A stretch of DNA of 64,000 nucleotides from the NCBI GenBank assembly GCA_910586845.1, contig CAJUJV010000003.1, positions 27,406 through 91,405 on the forward strand, written 5' to 3'. Origin of the DNA: an uncultured Hungatella sp. GTDB lineage: Bacteria > Bacillota > Clostridia > Lachnospirales > Lachnospiraceae. This document shows, piece after piece, positions 26,577 to 35,148 of this stretch. Both the position numbers and the translations under genes were made by a program. Every line of letters starts with the position of its first letter. Within the stretch, counting starts at the first letter, position 1. The notes below the pieces were generated by a model. That model was not told the DNA's origin. It saw nothing but the letters and a program-made list of their open reading frames with translations, and ran no database searches.

Positions 26577-26600
26577 ACTAACTCCTCGTTTCACTAAAAC

Positions 26601-27626
26601 TTAAAGATGAATAGTTGTGTTAATCCATACGCTGGGAGCGCACGTTATTTTTGACGGATTCGAATTCAAAAAAGCACCCCACCATCCAAAAGAACTATTG
26701 GTAATGATATTATGTTTACAGTATGACATAAGCTGCATGTCCCTATAGCTTTCTTCTTCTTTATTCCAGTCTACAAATATCACTTTATCTTTTCGAAAAT
26801 CTAAATTAAAAATTTTAGAGTTTTCCCTGCACCATGACATACTGCCTGGATCTGTAAAAAAGACAAAGACAGGATGATCGACTCTTTTTTTAATATAACT
26901 GACTGCCCGTCTAAAATATCCATATTTATAACAAAATTCATTGGTCCCCATTGCGTCTCCACGTCTGGCATGTACCGCAACTGAATTACATCCGACAATA
27001 ACTTCTTTCATCTTCAGATTTTTGTCATCGATTATTTTCGGAAATACAAAAGTATTTCTTATTTCTTCTTCAATAATCTCTATACCAGAGTTTACTTTCA
27101 TTAATCCAAGCCATTGTCCTGTATAAGCATTGTCATTTGTAATCAGATACATCCTTTCTCTGTCTGACATCCTGTTAGCATAGATTCTTTGATAGAATGG
27201 TCTTAAAATTCTTTTTATAAAGTACCCACATCTGTTATTTGTTAATCTCGTTTTTAATGAGTCTCCGGCTGACAAATTGATTTCCCCACGATAATTCATC
27301 AAATCAAGCCCATGTCTGTTTAGTACTTTCACAATATTCGGCGGATAATTCCAGTTACTCCAGAATTTTGTTTTCCGCACCTCGTATATAATATTGTTCC
27401 ACTCTTTATCAGAGAATAATGTTTTTATATTGGGTGTATCAATTCCAAATATTCGGTCTAATTCATAGCCGTACCATTGTCTAATAATATCATTGCATTC
27501 TGGTATATCATAAATTATCGTCTCCAAATAAAATTCATCTGGATTGTTTATTTTTTTCAGAAGAAGCAATTCCGAATAACTTAACATCTGATTTCCCAAA
27601 CCGGACTCTATATGTACTACTTTCAT
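26601..27626 (-). CDS. glycosyltransferase family 11 (alpha-1,2-fucosyltransferase-like)
   Basis: This 341-aa protein has the GT11 features: N-terminal GLGNQMLSY, the donor-binding HARRGD motif in the middle, FVFFTDPGSMSWC, and the late NSSFGWWGAFLN motif. The family transfers fucose, or in some cases another GDP-sugar, to galactose. The operon has no GDP-fucose synthesis genes in view, so the donor would come from elsewhere. It lies 2 bp after the next upstream gene and is strongly AT-rich, like its neighbours. Confidence 0.85.
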   Translation of the reverse strand: MKVVHIESGLGNQMLSYSELLLLKKINNPDEFYLETIIYDIPECNDIIRQWYGYELDRIFGIDTPNIKTLFSDKEWNNIIYEVRKTKFWSNWNYPPNIVKVLNRHGLDLMNYRGEINLSAGDSLKTRLTNNRCGYFIKRILRPFYQRIYANRMSDRERMYLITNDNAYTGQWLGLMKVNSGIEIIEEEIRNTFVFPKIIDDKNLKMKEVIVGCNSVAVHARRGDAMGTNEFCYKYGYFRRAVSYIKKRVDHPVFVFFTDPGSMSWCRENSKIFNLDFRKDKVIFVDWNKEEESYRDMQLMSYCKHNIITNSSFGWWGAFLNSNPSKITCAPSVWINTTIHL

Positions 27627-27628
27627 TT

Positions 27629-28699
27629 TTATTCCATTCCAAATACAGATATATAATTTTTGGCTATATTACTCCAGCCGTTTTCTGCAATTGCTGCTTT
27701 AGCGTTTGTAGCGATCATATTATAGTTCTCAACATCAACACTATTTAAAATAGAAAACAATAATTCTGCCATATCTGAATTTTCTACATCGTCATTTATA
27801 ATAAACCCTGTATACCTATTTTTAATAAAATGCGCGGCGCCACTCTTGGTATTTGATATATTAACACATCCATAATTCATAGCTTCTATTATTGTATTAT
27901 TAAAAGTATCAAATTTACTTAAAGAAATATGGTAATCAGCTTCCTGATATGCGCGTATAATATCAGTTCTGTTTTTCAGCATACCGCCATATTCGACATA
28001 TTTTTTCAGTCCACGCTCAACAATATTCTTTTCAAATTGCTCTCTTTGCCTATCGGTAGAACTTCCGTAAATTTTTAACTTAACTTCTGTATCCAGATAA
28101 ACCAGTCGGTCAAAGATAAAAATCAACTGTTCAATTCCTTTTATTTCCTGTAAACCTCCCAAAAAGACGAATAGCTTATTCAATTTCCTTTTCTTACTGA
28201 TCACGTATTCCATATCATAGATACCGTTTTCAATAACATAAATATTTCCTTTTGGTGTAAAATTTTTATACAATGTTTCTTTACAAAGTTCCGAGACGCA
28301 TATAATATTAGGAAAATTATTGTAAATATATTTTTCTAACTTTTTATATAACCATACATAATCATGGCTTTTGTAGTATTTAATTTGCTCGCGGTAAATT
28401 CCATGTATTGTCAAAAAGAAATCACACTTCTTATTTACTCTTGATATCAGCAAAACAAACATAGCTGATACAAATCCGTTAATATGTACGTTAATTATTT
28501 TATTTCTGACTTTTATCAATCCGGCTAATCTGATCAAAAATTGAATTTTTGTTATATCTTCACTTAAAGCTCTTGTTGTACATTTGATACCAGATTTATT
28601 AAATTCATGTTGTAAAGCATACATCACAGCAGTAGGTCCATTAGAACAATCACGCTTATACATTTTTCCCACAAGAATTATTTCATCAAAAAAATTCAT
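27629..28699 (-). CDS. glycosyltransferase family 4
   Basis: This 356-aa GT-B enzyme has an N-terminal acceptor domain with GPTAVMYAL and a VNVHINGF strand. The C-terminal donor domain has LFVFLGGLQEIKGIEQLI, the ADYHISLSKFDTFNNTIIEAMNYG segment containing the Glu of the EX7E motif, and a closing NGWSNIAKNY. It would add a sugar to the lipid-linked repeat unit at the cytoplasmic face. Its start codon lies inside the end of the epimerase gene (14-bp overlap), so translation is probably coupled. Confidence 0.85.
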   Translation of the reverse strand: MNFFDEIILVGKMYKRDCSNGPTAVMYALQHEFNKSGIKCTTRALSEDITKIQFLIRLAGLIKVRNKIINVHINGFVSAMFVLLISRVNKKCDFFLTIHGIYREQIKYYKSHDYVWLYKKLEKYIYNNFPNIICVSELCKETLYKNFTPKGNIYVIENGIYDMEYVISKKRKLNKLFVFLGGLQEIKGIEQLIFIFDRLVYLDTEVKLKIYGSSTDRQREQFEKNIVERGLKKYVEYGGMLKNRTDIIRAYQEADYHISLSKFDTFNNTIIEAMNYGCVNISNTKSGAAHFIKNRYTGFIINDDVENSDMAELLFSILNSVDVENYNMIATNAKAAIAENGWSNIAKNYISVFGME

Positions 28700-29606
28700 T
28701 TTTTCTTATCCAGTTTGCTGTATTTAATATCGCTGTCCTTTCAGAACTATTACATGCAAAGCCGGTGTCTCTCCAGAGTTTTTCTCGATCAATCAAAGTA
28801 TAGTCTATCGGATTATCTGCGTCCTGATAACTTCCAAATTTCAATTCAATATCAGATTCTAAAATCTTACATATATCTAACACTGTTTGTCTAAAAGTTC
28901 TTAAATTATGATGTCCAACATAGTAACTCTCCATGTTTTTCCCTTTTTTTGCCATTGTAATAATAGCATCTACTGCGTCCGATATATATATCAAATCAAA
29001 ATAATTATCACCTTTAATTAAATTCATCTGTTTTCCCATTAGTGAATTTCGAATGAGAACATTAGGTAATATATTAGTTTTATTTCCTTCTCCATAGGTT
29101 AATGTCAGTAATGCTGTAACATACTCCATCTCACTTTTATGTGCGATTACTTTACCGATATTTTCAGAAGCATATTTACACAAAGCATAGGTTCTCGAAT
29201 GACTTGGCTCCTTAAAAGGATCATCCGGGGAATAATTAATCTCGTATTCATCCACGCTGCCAGAAAAAACAAACCTTTTACAGTTAAGCCTTTTTGCAGC
29301 TTCGACGACTTCACAAGCAGCAATGGAGTTCTCTAATTGTATTTTATAGTCAACCTTGTTTACCCCATTAACCCCCATATGTGCCATGTGAAAAAATACG
29401 TCTATATTTGTATCTTTAATTATATGATCCAGATAATGATAACTACCAAAATCCAACCGGATCATTTTGAAATTCTTATACTGCAATAGTTTTTTACACT
29501 TGTCAAAGTCTCTTCCAACGCCATATACATATACGCCGTTTTTTAGTAGTCTATCAGCCAGATGTCTGCCAATAAATCCAGTAACGCCTGTAATAACAGC
29601 TTTCAT
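28686..29606 (-). CDS. NAD-dependent epimerase/dehydratase (extended SDR)
   Basis: This 306-aa nucleotide-sugar enzyme has the cofactor motif TGVTGFIGRH at residues 7-16, FSGSVDEYE, and the active-site YALCKYASE with Tyr-x-x-x-Lys, then the LTYGEGNKTNILPN region. It probably modifies an NDP-sugar for the polysaccharide; the exact reaction is not clear. It overlaps the downstream GT4 gene. Confidence 0.85.
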   Translation of the reverse strand: MKAVITGVTGFIGRHLADRLLKNGVYVYGVGRDFDKCKKLLQYKNFKMIRLDFGSYHYLDHIIKDTNIDVFFHMAHMGVNGVNKVDYKIQLENSIAACEVVEAAKRLNCKRFVFSGSVDEYEINYSPDDPFKEPSHSRTYALCKYASENIGKVIAHKSEMEYVTALLTLTYGEGNKTNILPNVLIRNSLMGKQMNLIKGDNYFDLIYISDAVDAIITMAKKGKNMESYYVGHHNLRTFRQTVLDICKILESDIELKFGSYQDADNPIDYTLIDREKLWRDTGFACNSSERTAILNTANWIRKNEFF

Positions 29607-29608
29607 AT

Positions 29609-30598
29609 TTATCCCCTTACCGCCAATTCAATTTTCTTTACCATTCCTAAAAACCATATTTTGTATAAATGTCTTCTATATGGTTCCCCTATAGCATTTA
29701 CTATCTCCTTATACTCCTTTTTTGTTGTTCTGTTATGAAGAAGCGAATTAAAGGAAGAGGCCAAAGCCAATCCATATCTAATACTCAAGTCTAATTTACG
29801 GTCAGTTAAGTTGTATAGATTATTGAAACCCTGAACGGTTCTCATATTTATCCTGTAGTTTGTATTTACCGAGTTGAAATTGTTTGCTCCGCTTTCTTTT
29901 TTGAAACATCTGTATGCCCCCATGGGTTTGTCAATAATATAAGCATCCCCAAGCATCAGAAGCAGAATGGGGAATGTGATATCGTCTATAGAATTACAAG
30001 ACTCAACCATCTTAAAAAAATGATCAGAATTGTCAACAAACATTTTATGTCTGAACATTACACCTGCCATCGGAAGGTTGTATCCTTTTAAATACATGTT
30101 AAGCGTCATTCTTTTCCCCCATAAAAATCTTGCAGGCCCAGTCCTGAATGCATCCGTTTCTCCGTCATAAATAAACTTTAATGGAGATGTAACTGCAATA
30201 TAATTATGGTTATTCTCCAGAAACTCAAATTGAGATTGAAGCAAACTATCGTCGATCCAATAATCATCACCATATAAAATAATAGCGTACTTTCCTTTTG
30301 CCCTTTCCAATACATTAAACATATTTGATGATAATCCCAGATTCTTCTTATTGAGGATGATTGAAAATCTATGCTTGTCCTTTTCCCACATACTTCTTAA
30401 AATATCAGCTGTAGAATCCTTCGAACAATCCTCGCCTATGACTATTTCATAATCCAAAGTTGTCTTCTGTAAAAAAATACCCGATATTGCGTCATTAATA
30501 TATTTCTCCGCATTGTATGCGACGATACAGATACTGACATCATACCTCTCACTATCATTATCCAGTACGACGGACGTCTCTTTATTTAATAACTCCAT
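29609..30598 (-). CDS. glycosyltransferase family 2
   Basis: This 329-aa GT-A enzyme has the opening YDVSICIVAYNAEKYI, EIVIGEDCSKDST, and the metal-binding acidic motif in AIILYGDDYWID. It would use an NDP-sugar donor. The ATG at 30598 has GAGG 6 nt upstream; upstream GTG/ATG codons at 30613/30610 lack a ribosome binding site. The stop of the preceding GT4 gene lies 15 bp before this start. Confidence 0.85.
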   Translation of the reverse strand: MELLNKETSVVLDNDSERYDVSICIVAYNAEKYINDAISGIFLQKTTLDYEIVIGEDCSKDSTADILRSMWEKDKHRFSIILNKKNLGLSSNMFNVLERAKGKYAIILYGDDYWIDDSLLQSQFEFLENNHNYIAVTSPLKFIYDGETDAFRTGPARFLWGKRMTLNMYLKGYNLPMAGVMFRHKMFVDNSDHFFKMVESCNSIDDITFPILLLMLGDAYIIDKPMGAYRCFKKESGANNFNSVNTNYRINMRTVQGFNNLYNLTDRKLDLSIRYGLALASSFNSLLHNRTTKKEYKEIVNAIGEPYRRHLYKIWFLGMVKKIELAVRG

Positions 30599-30612
30599 AC
30601 TATTCCTCATCA

Positions 30613-31788
30613 CTAAGCTTTCTCAACAATTCTGTATATTTTTTCCAGCATTTTTATATTAATTGCAGCAGTATATTTTGTGCTATACTCCTCGTATGCT
30701 GCATCTTTTAAATCAACTTTTTTACTAATTGCCTTGTAAATGCAATCTGTTAATGATTCGATAGAAAAGCTTTTAAATTTAAAACCGTTGATTCCATCTT
30801 TAACTAAATCGCCAGTATTTCCCATATCAGGGACAATTACAGCAGTTCCTGCCGAAAATGCCTCAACTACAGTTAGTGGAAAACCCTCATAAACTCTTGT
30901 GGGAAGAATTAAATATTTACTTTTCCCTATTAAATCCTTAACTTCTTCATGATCAACAAAACCCAATAGATTTACTTTTTTCAATGTATTCTTTCTAATA
31001 TAAGCTCTACACTGTCTTAAAAGGGGTCCTGTTCCGCATATATTCAGCACGGGAGCCTGTTCTCCCATCCGTTCCCATGCTTTTAATAAATCCATGATTC
31101 CTTTTATCTCTTCCAGCCTTCCAACAAATATAAAATCTTCTGTTTTGATACAGGCAGATGCCGGCGGTTCCACAAAGTTAGGCTTTACAAAAACTCTATT
31201 GGGCCTCACCTGCCGAAGACCTAAAAGCTTGTTTCTGTTAAACTCCGTCAGGCAGATATAATTAATCTTTCCATATACTCCTGTCATTCGATGAACCATA
31301 GTTGCGATTACACACACAAGAGTCTGAATTTTACTCCCTCTATAGCAATTATATTTCACAGCACAGCCAAGTCCATTTTGGACGCACTCCTCACAGATAT
31401 GACCATCCCGGTAAAATGTGGCACCGGGGCAGAGCAGGCGGAAATTGTGAACTGTCTGAACAACGGGCTTATTCATATTTAAAGCCGCATAATATACTGA
31501 TGCACTGATCAGAGACAGGGTATTATGCACATGAACAATATCGATATTTTCATCTTTGATAATCCTTTTTATATCTCTTGCAGTTCTTGGATTATAAATA
31601 GCAGCAAACGGCAGCAATAACTTTCTAAAAATATTCATTCCCTGTATTTCATTATTGTTTCTCGTATAAAGAATCACTTTGTGGCCCCGCTCTTCCAGCA
31701 TCTTTTTTTCATTTGCCACAACAGTATCTTCTCCTCCAGGAAGCTGATAATAATTATGAACCATAAGGATTCTTTTTCTTTCTTTCAT
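30613..31788 (-). CDS. glycosyltransferase family 4
   Basis: This 391-aa GT-B enzyme starts RILMVHNYYQLPGGEDTVV, a pattern common in capsule GT4 enzymes. An internal Cys-rich stretch (CEECVQNGLGCAVKYNC) follows, then the donor domain with FVGRLEEIKGIMDLLKAWE and EGFPLTVVEAFSAGTAV. It follows the WecG/TagA-type gene with a 3-bp gap. Acceptor and donor sugars are unknown. Confidence 0.88.
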   Translation of the reverse strand: MKERKRILMVHNYYQLPGGEDTVVANEKKMLEERGHKVILYTRNNNEIQGMNIFRKLLLPFAAIYNPRTARDIKRIIKDENIDIVHVHNTLSLISASVYYAALNMNKPVVQTVHNFRLLCPGATFYRDGHICEECVQNGLGCAVKYNCYRGSKIQTLVCVIATMVHRMTGVYGKINYICLTEFNRNKLLGLRQVRPNRVFVKPNFVEPPASACIKTEDFIFVGRLEEIKGIMDLLKAWERMGEQAPVLNICGTGPLLRQCRAYIRKNTLKKVNLLGFVDHEEVKDLIGKSKYLILPTRVYEGFPLTVVEAFSAGTAVIVPDMGNTGDLVKDGINGFKFKSFSIESLTDCIYKAISKKVDLKDAAYEEYSTKYTAAINIKMLEKIYRIVEKA

Positions 31789-31791
31789 TTA

Positions 31792-32556
31792 TTATCTTCC
31801 CTTAATCATCGCATGCCATATAAATTTTGAATTTGTATAAAAATACCTTCTAAACAGCCTCTTCGGATCCTGCACGAACCTGTAGAACCACTCCATATTT
31901 CTCTTCTGCATCCACTCAGGGGCTCTTTTAATATTCCCCGCCAGATAATCGAAAGCAGCTCCCACTCCAACCATAAAGCCGCGGACTGTTCCCTGATGGG
32001 CCGCCATCCAAATTTCCTGCTTTGGTGCTCCCAGTCCGACCCATATGAAATCCGCACAGGAATCATTGATCTGCTTTATAATTTGCTGATCCTCTTCCTC
32101 TGTCATGGGCCGGAACGGAGGGCTGTACATTCCGACAATCTGAAGTCCCGGATAATTCCTTTCAACAGTCTTCTTTAATGTTTCAAGAGTTTCTTCTGTA
32201 GATCCATACAGGTAATGTCTCCACCCTCTTTCCGCTGATCGTTTCAAAACTGCTTTCATATAGGAAGGACCTGCTGTCCGCCGCATGTTTCTGTATCCCC
32301 TTTTTTGCCCTATCAAAGCAAGGGGGCCTCCATCCGGGATTGCCATAATTCCTCCGTTTTGTATGGCACAATATTCTGAGTTTTCATAAGCGGTTACTGT
32401 AGTATGTACGTTTGATACACACATGTAGTCTCCCGACATTTCTTTTATATAACGATCGGTAAATCGCAAAAGCCACTCCATATCAACAGCTGCAATATCT
32501 ACTCCCATAATCCTGCATGTGGGAATCTTTATTTTATCAATCTTATGAGTATACAT
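31792..32556 (-). CDS. WecG/TagA/CpsF family glycosyltransferase (GT26)
   Basis: This 254-aa enzyme has the family pattern: CVSNVHTTV, IPDGGPLALIGQ, AGPSYM, YLYGSTEETL, DFIWVGLGAPKQEIW and GVGAAFDYLAGNIKRAPEWMQ. Relatives transfer ManNAc, ManNAcA or another sugar to a lipid-linked GlcNAc. It is the first clear biosynthetic gene of the operon. No initiating sugar-phosphate transferase is present, so the lipid-linked acceptor must be made elsewhere. Confidence 0.92.
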   Translation of the reverse strand: MYTHKIDKIKIPTCRIMGVDIAAVDMEWLLRFTDRYIKEMSGDYMCVSNVHTTVTAYENSEYCAIQNGGIMAIPDGGPLALIGQKRGYRNMRRTAGPSYMKAVLKRSAERGWRHYLYGSTEETLETLKKTVERNYPGLQIVGMYSPPFRPMTEEEDQQIIKQINDSCADFIWVGLGAPKQEIWMAAHQGTVRGFMVGVGAAFDYLAGNIKRAPEWMQKRNMEWFYRFVQDPKRLFRRYFYTNSKFIWHAMIKGR

Positions 32557-32584
32557 CCCGACTGCTGCCTCTCTGCTGTAGTTG

Positions 32585-33442
32585 TCATCCGCACTGTTCC
32601 ATCACAACTTCTCTGGCATACCTCTGCATACTTCCCTTCAAATCTTTTGGCGTACATTCTCTTTCAATTCCTGCCAGGGCTCTGTATTTCTCAAAAATCT
32701 CAATAATCATCTTCATAGAAAGAGGTCTTCCCAATTTTGACAAAAAAAGATATCGATCATATTTCCCATCACGCTCAAAATATTCATGTTCTTCCAACCA
32801 GTGTTCCATCTGGCTTCGCAAAGCCTTGGAAAACAGGTGTACCGAATAAATGCTTCCTTGCTTTCCGCAGAGTGTCAGAATCGCTCCTTTCTGGTCATAA
32901 TCTGATACTTTCAGACGAAGCAACTGGCTGATCTCAATCCCATGATAAAAAAGCAGCTTCATCATTACCAGATCTCGAAGACATACCCGCCTCCTGAAGT
33001 CGCTTTCCATTTTTTCATATTCCCGATTCATAGCCTGGAAAAATGCGTCCACTTCCTGTTTGGACAAAATGCTGCTCTGCGGTTTTTCGGTCTCCAATTC
33101 ATCTTTCGCCAGCATGATATGTTCAGACCCACTGCCGGTAATCACTCCCTGCTTTCTGAGGTACATCAGGTAATAGCACAGCACCTTATGCTTGCGGTAA
33201 ATCGTAGACGGACGTAAAGATTTTTCCCTGATCAAATATGACAGATATCCTTCTACCTCTCGTTCTGGTCCACTCTCATTTATCTCAGGATCCGTCTCTT
33301 TTCTCTGTTGTATCCATATATAGAATTGCTCCAGATCGATTCGGTATGCCTTTTCCGTTCTTCTGTCCAGACCACGCAGGATGACACGGTTATCAATAAA
33401 TCCGTTGATCATATTTTCTGAATTCCAATCTGAACTCTTCAA
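32585..33442 (-). CDS. truncated tyrosine-recombinase-fold protein lacking catalytic residues
   Basis: This 285-aa protein has an N-terminal SAM-like core-binding domain (TEKAYRIDLEQFYIW) and a recombinase catalytic domain. The first catalytic Arg position reads GIEISQLL, with Glu instead of Arg. The HxxR box reads TPKDLKGSM. The protein stops at EQCG before the second His/Trp and the nucleophilic Tyr. The beta-hairpin Lys (CGKQG) remains. It is therefore probably not a recombinase but may still bind DNA. It starts with TTG, 6 nt after GGAGG, and sits between the small helical gene and the glycan genes. Confidence 0.75.
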   Translation of the reverse strand: MKSSDWNSENMINGFIDNRVILRGLDRRTEKAYRIDLEQFYIWIQQRKETDPEINESGPEREVEGYLSYLIREKSLRPSTIYRKHKVLCYYLMYLRKQGVITGSGSEHIMLAKDELETEKPQSSILSKQEVDAFFQAMNREYEKMESDFRRRVCLRDLVMMKLLFYHGIEISQLLRLKVSDYDQKGAILTLCGKQGSIYSVHLFSKALRSQMEHWLEEHEYFERDGKYDRYLFLSKLGRPLSMKMIIEIFEKYRALAGIERECTPKDLKGSMQRYAREVVMEQCG

Positions 33443-33452
33443 GCAATACCTC

Positions 33453-33692
33453 CTAATTTTTAGAATTATTTGTATGTTTTACGGCCAAACGTCTTACTGC
33501 TTCTATATAATCCCTGGCCTGTGACAGGCTTTTCCTCTTGGAAAGAGAGCATGACTGGCGAATGATTTTTCTGTCTTTCACACTATTCTCAGCTGCTTCC
33601 GCCAATCGTACCAGACTCATAAAATAAGCTTGATTTGAAGGTGTCAATTTCTTGAGAACATCTGTTGCTTCTTTGACAACTCCATTCTCCAT
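33453..33692 (-). CDS. small helical protein, possible partner of the divergent XRE regulator
   Basis: This 79-aa protein is Lys/Ala-rich. Its N-terminal part, VLKKLTPSNQAYFMSLVRLA, matches in layout the C-terminal tail of the divergent XRE regulator (IFSRLTPVTQQYLLLMAKEL), sharing LTP, Gln and Tyr at the same spacing. There is no DNA-binding helix-turn-helix. The ATG at 33692 follows AGGAGG at 7 nt; a longer reading to 33929 runs through the promoter and is rejected. It is the first gene behind a consensus promoter, ahead of the polysaccharide operon. A SinI-like antagonist role is inference. Confidence 0.65.
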   Translation of the reverse strand: MENGVVKEATDVLKKLTPSNQAYFMSLVRLAEAAENSVKDRKIIRQSCSLSKRKSLSQARDYIEAVRRLAVKHTNNSKN

Positions 33693-33728
33693 AGCCAGTC
33701 CTCCTCTTTTTATTAATTTTGTGATAAT

Positions 33729-33757
33729 ACTATAACACTTAATTAATATTATGTCAA
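33729..33757 (-). promoter_or_regulatory. consensus promoter of the polysaccharide operon
   Basis: On the minus strand a perfect TTGACA and TATAGT are 17 bp apart, 37 bp upstream of the small-protein start. This is one of the strongest sigma-A-like promoters in the window. It would drive genes from 33692 down to about 21913. Confidence 0.8.
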
Positions 33758-33767
33758 GAACCACTGT

Positions 33768-33844
33768 GTCTGCAATCATTTCCAAATGCCGGCAGACCGT
33801 ATATAAAACATTGCGTTTGCAGACTGTTTGTGATAAAGTAATAT
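33768..33844 (+). promoter_or_regulatory. promoter of the XRE gene and candidate operators
   Basis: TTGCAG (33817-33822) and TAATAT (33839-33844) are 16 bp apart, ahead of the XRE start. Nearby repeats could be operators: GTCTGC at 33768, GCAGAC at 33792 and 33819. TTTGTGATAA also occurs at both 33718 and 33827, once in each divergent transcription unit. Confidence 0.5.
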
Positions 33845-33868
33845 TACATAATCGAGGGGGGTGATCTG

Positions 33869-34204
33869 TTGATCCAACGGCTAAAAGAAATTCGAAAAGT
33901 CCTCGGCTATAATCAAACTGACTTTGCAAAACACTTAGGCATAACTCAGACAGCGTATTCTATGATTGAAAATGGAAACCGCCCTTTGGCCGATAAATAT
34001 ATCAAGGTAATCTGTTCCAGTTTTAATGTGAATGAGAGCTGGTTCTATACCGGACAAGGCGAGATGTTTCTCTCCTCTCCCTACGAAAAAGAGTTTACAA
34101 GGATATTCAGTCGTCTCACGCCCGTAACTCAGCAATATCTTCTTCTTATGGCAAAGGAACTTCTCCATACACAGGAAAAATTGCTCCATCCGGACAAAAA
34201 ATAG
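33869..34204 (+). CDS. XRE family helix-turn-helix regulator
   Basis: This 111-aa regulator has an N-terminal HTH (IRKVLGYNQTDFAKHLGITQTAYSMIENG) in residues 5-60. A linker follows, then a C-terminal helix pair FSRLTPVTQQYLLLMAKEL that probably drives oligomerisation, as in SinR. It starts with TTG after GGGGGGTG. It diverges from the polysaccharide operon and probably controls both promoters in the shared 176-bp region. The small gene across the promoter carries a similar C-terminal motif. Confidence 0.85.
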   Translation: MIQRLKEIRKVLGYNQTDFAKHLGITQTAYSMIENGNRPLADKYIKVICSSFNVNESWFYTGQGEMFLSSPYEKEFTRIFSRLTPVTQQYLLLMAKELLHTQEKLLHPDKK

Positions 34205-34247
34205 CAGATGTAATTTAAACCGGAGGCAGAAAAACTGCAGTATCCGC

Positions 34248-34358
34248 ATGAATCCAGATCTGAAAGTGCAGACCAACAGTGAAGCGGTTGCCGCCATACT
34301 GGATGCAGAAAGGATTGCAAAAGACCCGACAATAAAATGGTTTTTGAAAAATAAATAG
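34248..34358 (+). pseudogene. RelB/DinJ-type antitoxin C-terminal remnant
   Basis: A 36-codon stretch encodes KVQTNSEAVAAILDAERIAK, then DPTIKW. This looks like the end of a RelB/DinJ antitoxin (pattern NSxEAVAAxxEAERIAKDP). The N-terminal ribbon-helix-helix DNA-binding part is missing and there is no RBS at a useful distance from the ATG. No toxin gene follows. It is best read as a leftover of a decayed toxin-antitoxin locus. Confidence 0.55.
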
Positions 34359-34600
34359 TTTAATTGAAAACATTGATAAGATTCATACAACAGAAATGGG
34401 TATAGAACGGATAAAAAGAAACTGCAGATTAAAACAAGTGATGTTGTTCAATGGGGCAAAGAGCAGATCTTGGACGAAACCGGGAAAATTGAAAGAATCG
34501 GAAAAAACTGGTATGTACTTGTGGGTAATTACAAAATAACCGTGAACACTACCACGCATAAGATGGAACATACAATAGCATTATCAGGCAATGGCCCCTT
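34346..34600 (+). pseudogene. frameshifted DUF3781 family gene
   Basis: One frame encodes SLIENIDKIHTTEMGIERIK and the next frame continues with SDVVQWGKEQIL and IERIGKNWYVLVGNYKITVN. Joined, they match the DUF3781 layout (IHTTEMGIERIKxNL...VVEWC...GKNWYV...ITVN). The switch occurs at an AAAA run near 34432, where one base seems to be missing. No start codon is found upstream in frame. DUF3781 genes often lie near toxin-antitoxin genes, in line with the RelB remnant beside it. The rest of 34205-34725 shows only a terminator. Confidence 0.6.
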
Positions 34601-34666
34601 TTTGATTTGCCAGCGGATTATGCCCTCCAGAATAAAGTCTACATTCGTATCAGTCATTTGTATGAG

Positions 34667-34702
34667 AAAGCCCTGGAAAATCAACCATCTCCAGGGCTTT
34701 TT
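34667..34702. terminator. terminator of rplM-rpsI (possibly bidirectional)
   Basis: Stem AAAGCCCTGG / CCAGGGCTTT with a 15-nt loop lies 24 bp after the rpsI stop. It ends in TTTTTG on the plus strand and TTTCTC on the minus strand, so it may serve both sides. Confidence 0.75.
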
Positions 34703-34725
34703 GAATTCTCGTATTCTTCTTGTAA

Positions 34726-35121
34726 TTATCTCTTGGAAAACTGCGGAGCACGACGGGCTGCCTTCAGACCGTACTTCTTTCTCTCTTTCATTCTCGGGTC
34801 TCTGGTCAGGAAACCGGCTTTCTTCAGGACCGGACGGTACTCGGCATCTGCCTGAAGCAGAGCGCGGGAGATACCGTGTCTGATAGCGCCTGCCTGTCCG
34901 GTGAAGCCGCCGCCGCGCACGTTCACCAGTACGTCAAACTTATCTAAATTATCCGTTGCCACAAGAGGCTGGCGGACAACTACCTTAAGAGTCTCCAGAC
35001 CGAGATACTCGTCGATGTCTCTCTTGTTGATAGTGATCTTGCCGGTACCCGGTACCAGATATACTCTGGCGATAGATGTTTTTCTTCTGCCTGTTCCATA
35101 ATATCTTACTGTGTTAGCCAT
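34726..35121 (-). CDS. rpsI: 30S ribosomal protein S9
   Basis: This 131-aa protein has the S9 markers [14 protein letters not shown] at the start, [14 protein letters not shown], and the invariant end [11 protein letters not shown], whose C-terminal Arg reaches the P-site tRNA. The start at 35121 follows GGAGGAAATT; the longer in-frame start at 35142 is upstream of this RBS. It is cotranscribed with rplM, 27 bp upstream. Confidence 0.97.
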   Translation of the reverse strand: MANTVRYYGTGRRKTSIARVYLVPGTGKITINKRDIDEYLGLETLKVVVRQPLVATDNLDKFDVLVNVRGGGFTGQAGAIRHGISRALLQADAEYRPVLKKAGFLTRDPRMKERKKYGLKAARRAPQFSKR

Positions 35122-35148
35122 TATAATTTCCTCCTTCCGCACCTTTGA

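Noticed and set aside
33693..33868. Invertible promoter flanked by inverted repeats, as in Bacteroides capsule loci
   Set aside because: No inverted repeats long enough to act as recombination sites flank the promoter; only short 6-bp repeats and a direct repeat were found. The nearby recombinase-fold protein lacks catalytic residues.
33693..33929. Longer N-terminus for the small gene at the head of the polysaccharide operon
   Set aside because: It would run through a consensus promoter and the start of the divergent regulator. The inner ATG at 33692 has a perfect RBS.
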